Source of the DNA: Alkalibacillus flavidus
GTDB taxonomy: Bacteria; Bacillota; Bacilli; Bacillales; Alkalibacillaceae
Direction: 5' to 3'
Length of the DNA stretch: 64,000 nucleotides
Assembly: GCF_040545925.1 (NCBI RefSeq)
Contig: NZ_JBEPMX010000003.1
Span: 154,309 to 218,308 of the forward strand
The position numbers were made by a program, and so were the translations under genes. Below the pieces are notes generated by a model. It saw only the letters and a list, made by a program, of their open reading frames with translations. It had not been told where the DNA came from and did no database searches. The stretch's first letter is position 1. Each line of letters starts with the position of its first letter. Positions 63,906 through 64,000 of the stretch are shown here, one piece after another.

Positions 63906-64000
63906 GGGAGTGTCAATAATTTTGTGTAAATGACCCTAGTCTAGTAGAAACGTTAGCTTGTTATCTAAGATTAGCTGTAGCTTATGAGATGCTCCAAGCC
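63906..64000 (-). mobile_element. End of an IS256-type element running off the right edge
   Basis: GGGAGTGTCAATAATTTTGTGTAAATGACCC (63906-63936) resembles the terminal repeat of IS256 elements. Next to it the minus strand encodes LGASHKLQLILDNKLTFLLD then a stop (63936-63938), a likely transposase C-terminus. Only the end is in the window. Confidence 0.7.

Overview
The window looks like a chromosomal segment of a low-GC, endospore-forming, salt-adapted Bacillaceae, in the general range of Alkalibacillus or Halobacillus-type organisms. The evidence is ectAB, an OpuC-type osmolyte ABC transporter, a BCCT carrier, acidic proteins, a small acid-soluble spore protein gene (sspP), AGGAGG-type ribosome binding sites and two THI-box (TPP) riboswitches. 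No rRNA, tRNA or CRISPR array was seen.

Layout. 1-24 kb is ordinary metabolism and osmoadaptation: BCCT carrier (cut by the left edge), Nudix CoA pyrophosphatase, a MerR/B12-binding regulator, ectB and ectA without ectC, metNIQ, mqo, a cupin, opuC (ATPase plus fused permease/binding protein), class I aldolase, small membrane genes, an SDR, a GPP34 protein, and a CoA-disulfide reductase/rhodanese behind a CsoR/CstR-like dyad. 24-31 kb holds DUF2254, EamA and a frameshifted PAP2 gene, then mntABCD with MntR-type operators. 31.3-33.1 kb is a graveyard of IS1595 and IS256 remnants.

33-46 kb carries bdhA and a Gram-positive Pel exopolysaccharide locus: pelD, pelE, a pelA-type deacetylase, pelF and pelG on the minus strand; a pelA-type hydrolase and galE diverge on the plus strand; a membrane diguanylate cyclase lies beyond IS3 debris. 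PelD keeps an RxxD c-di-GMP site, so the cyclase may supply its signal. The epimerase probably supplies the UDP-sugar.

46-59 kb is an accessory island: a frameshifted IS30, an ECF sigma/anti-sigma pair, sspP, then a 5.2 kb cassette with two modification-dependent (type IV) restriction systems, McrB(EVE-like)-McrC and an EVE-HNH nuclease. A 332-bp direct duplication flanks it; the distal copy holds an sspP pseudogene. Next come gene fragments joined head-on (a helicase-like 5' end meeting a truncated M23-type gene), a serine hydrolase and an HTTM-DCC membrane protein abutting an intact IS30. These last genes form a small cluster of unknown function.

59-64 kb holds more IS3 remnants, then tenA-thiD-thiM-thiE with ATGA-type couplings behind two TPP riboswitches in series with a 15-codon ORF between them, an unrecognised gene, and the end of another IS256-type element running off the right edge.
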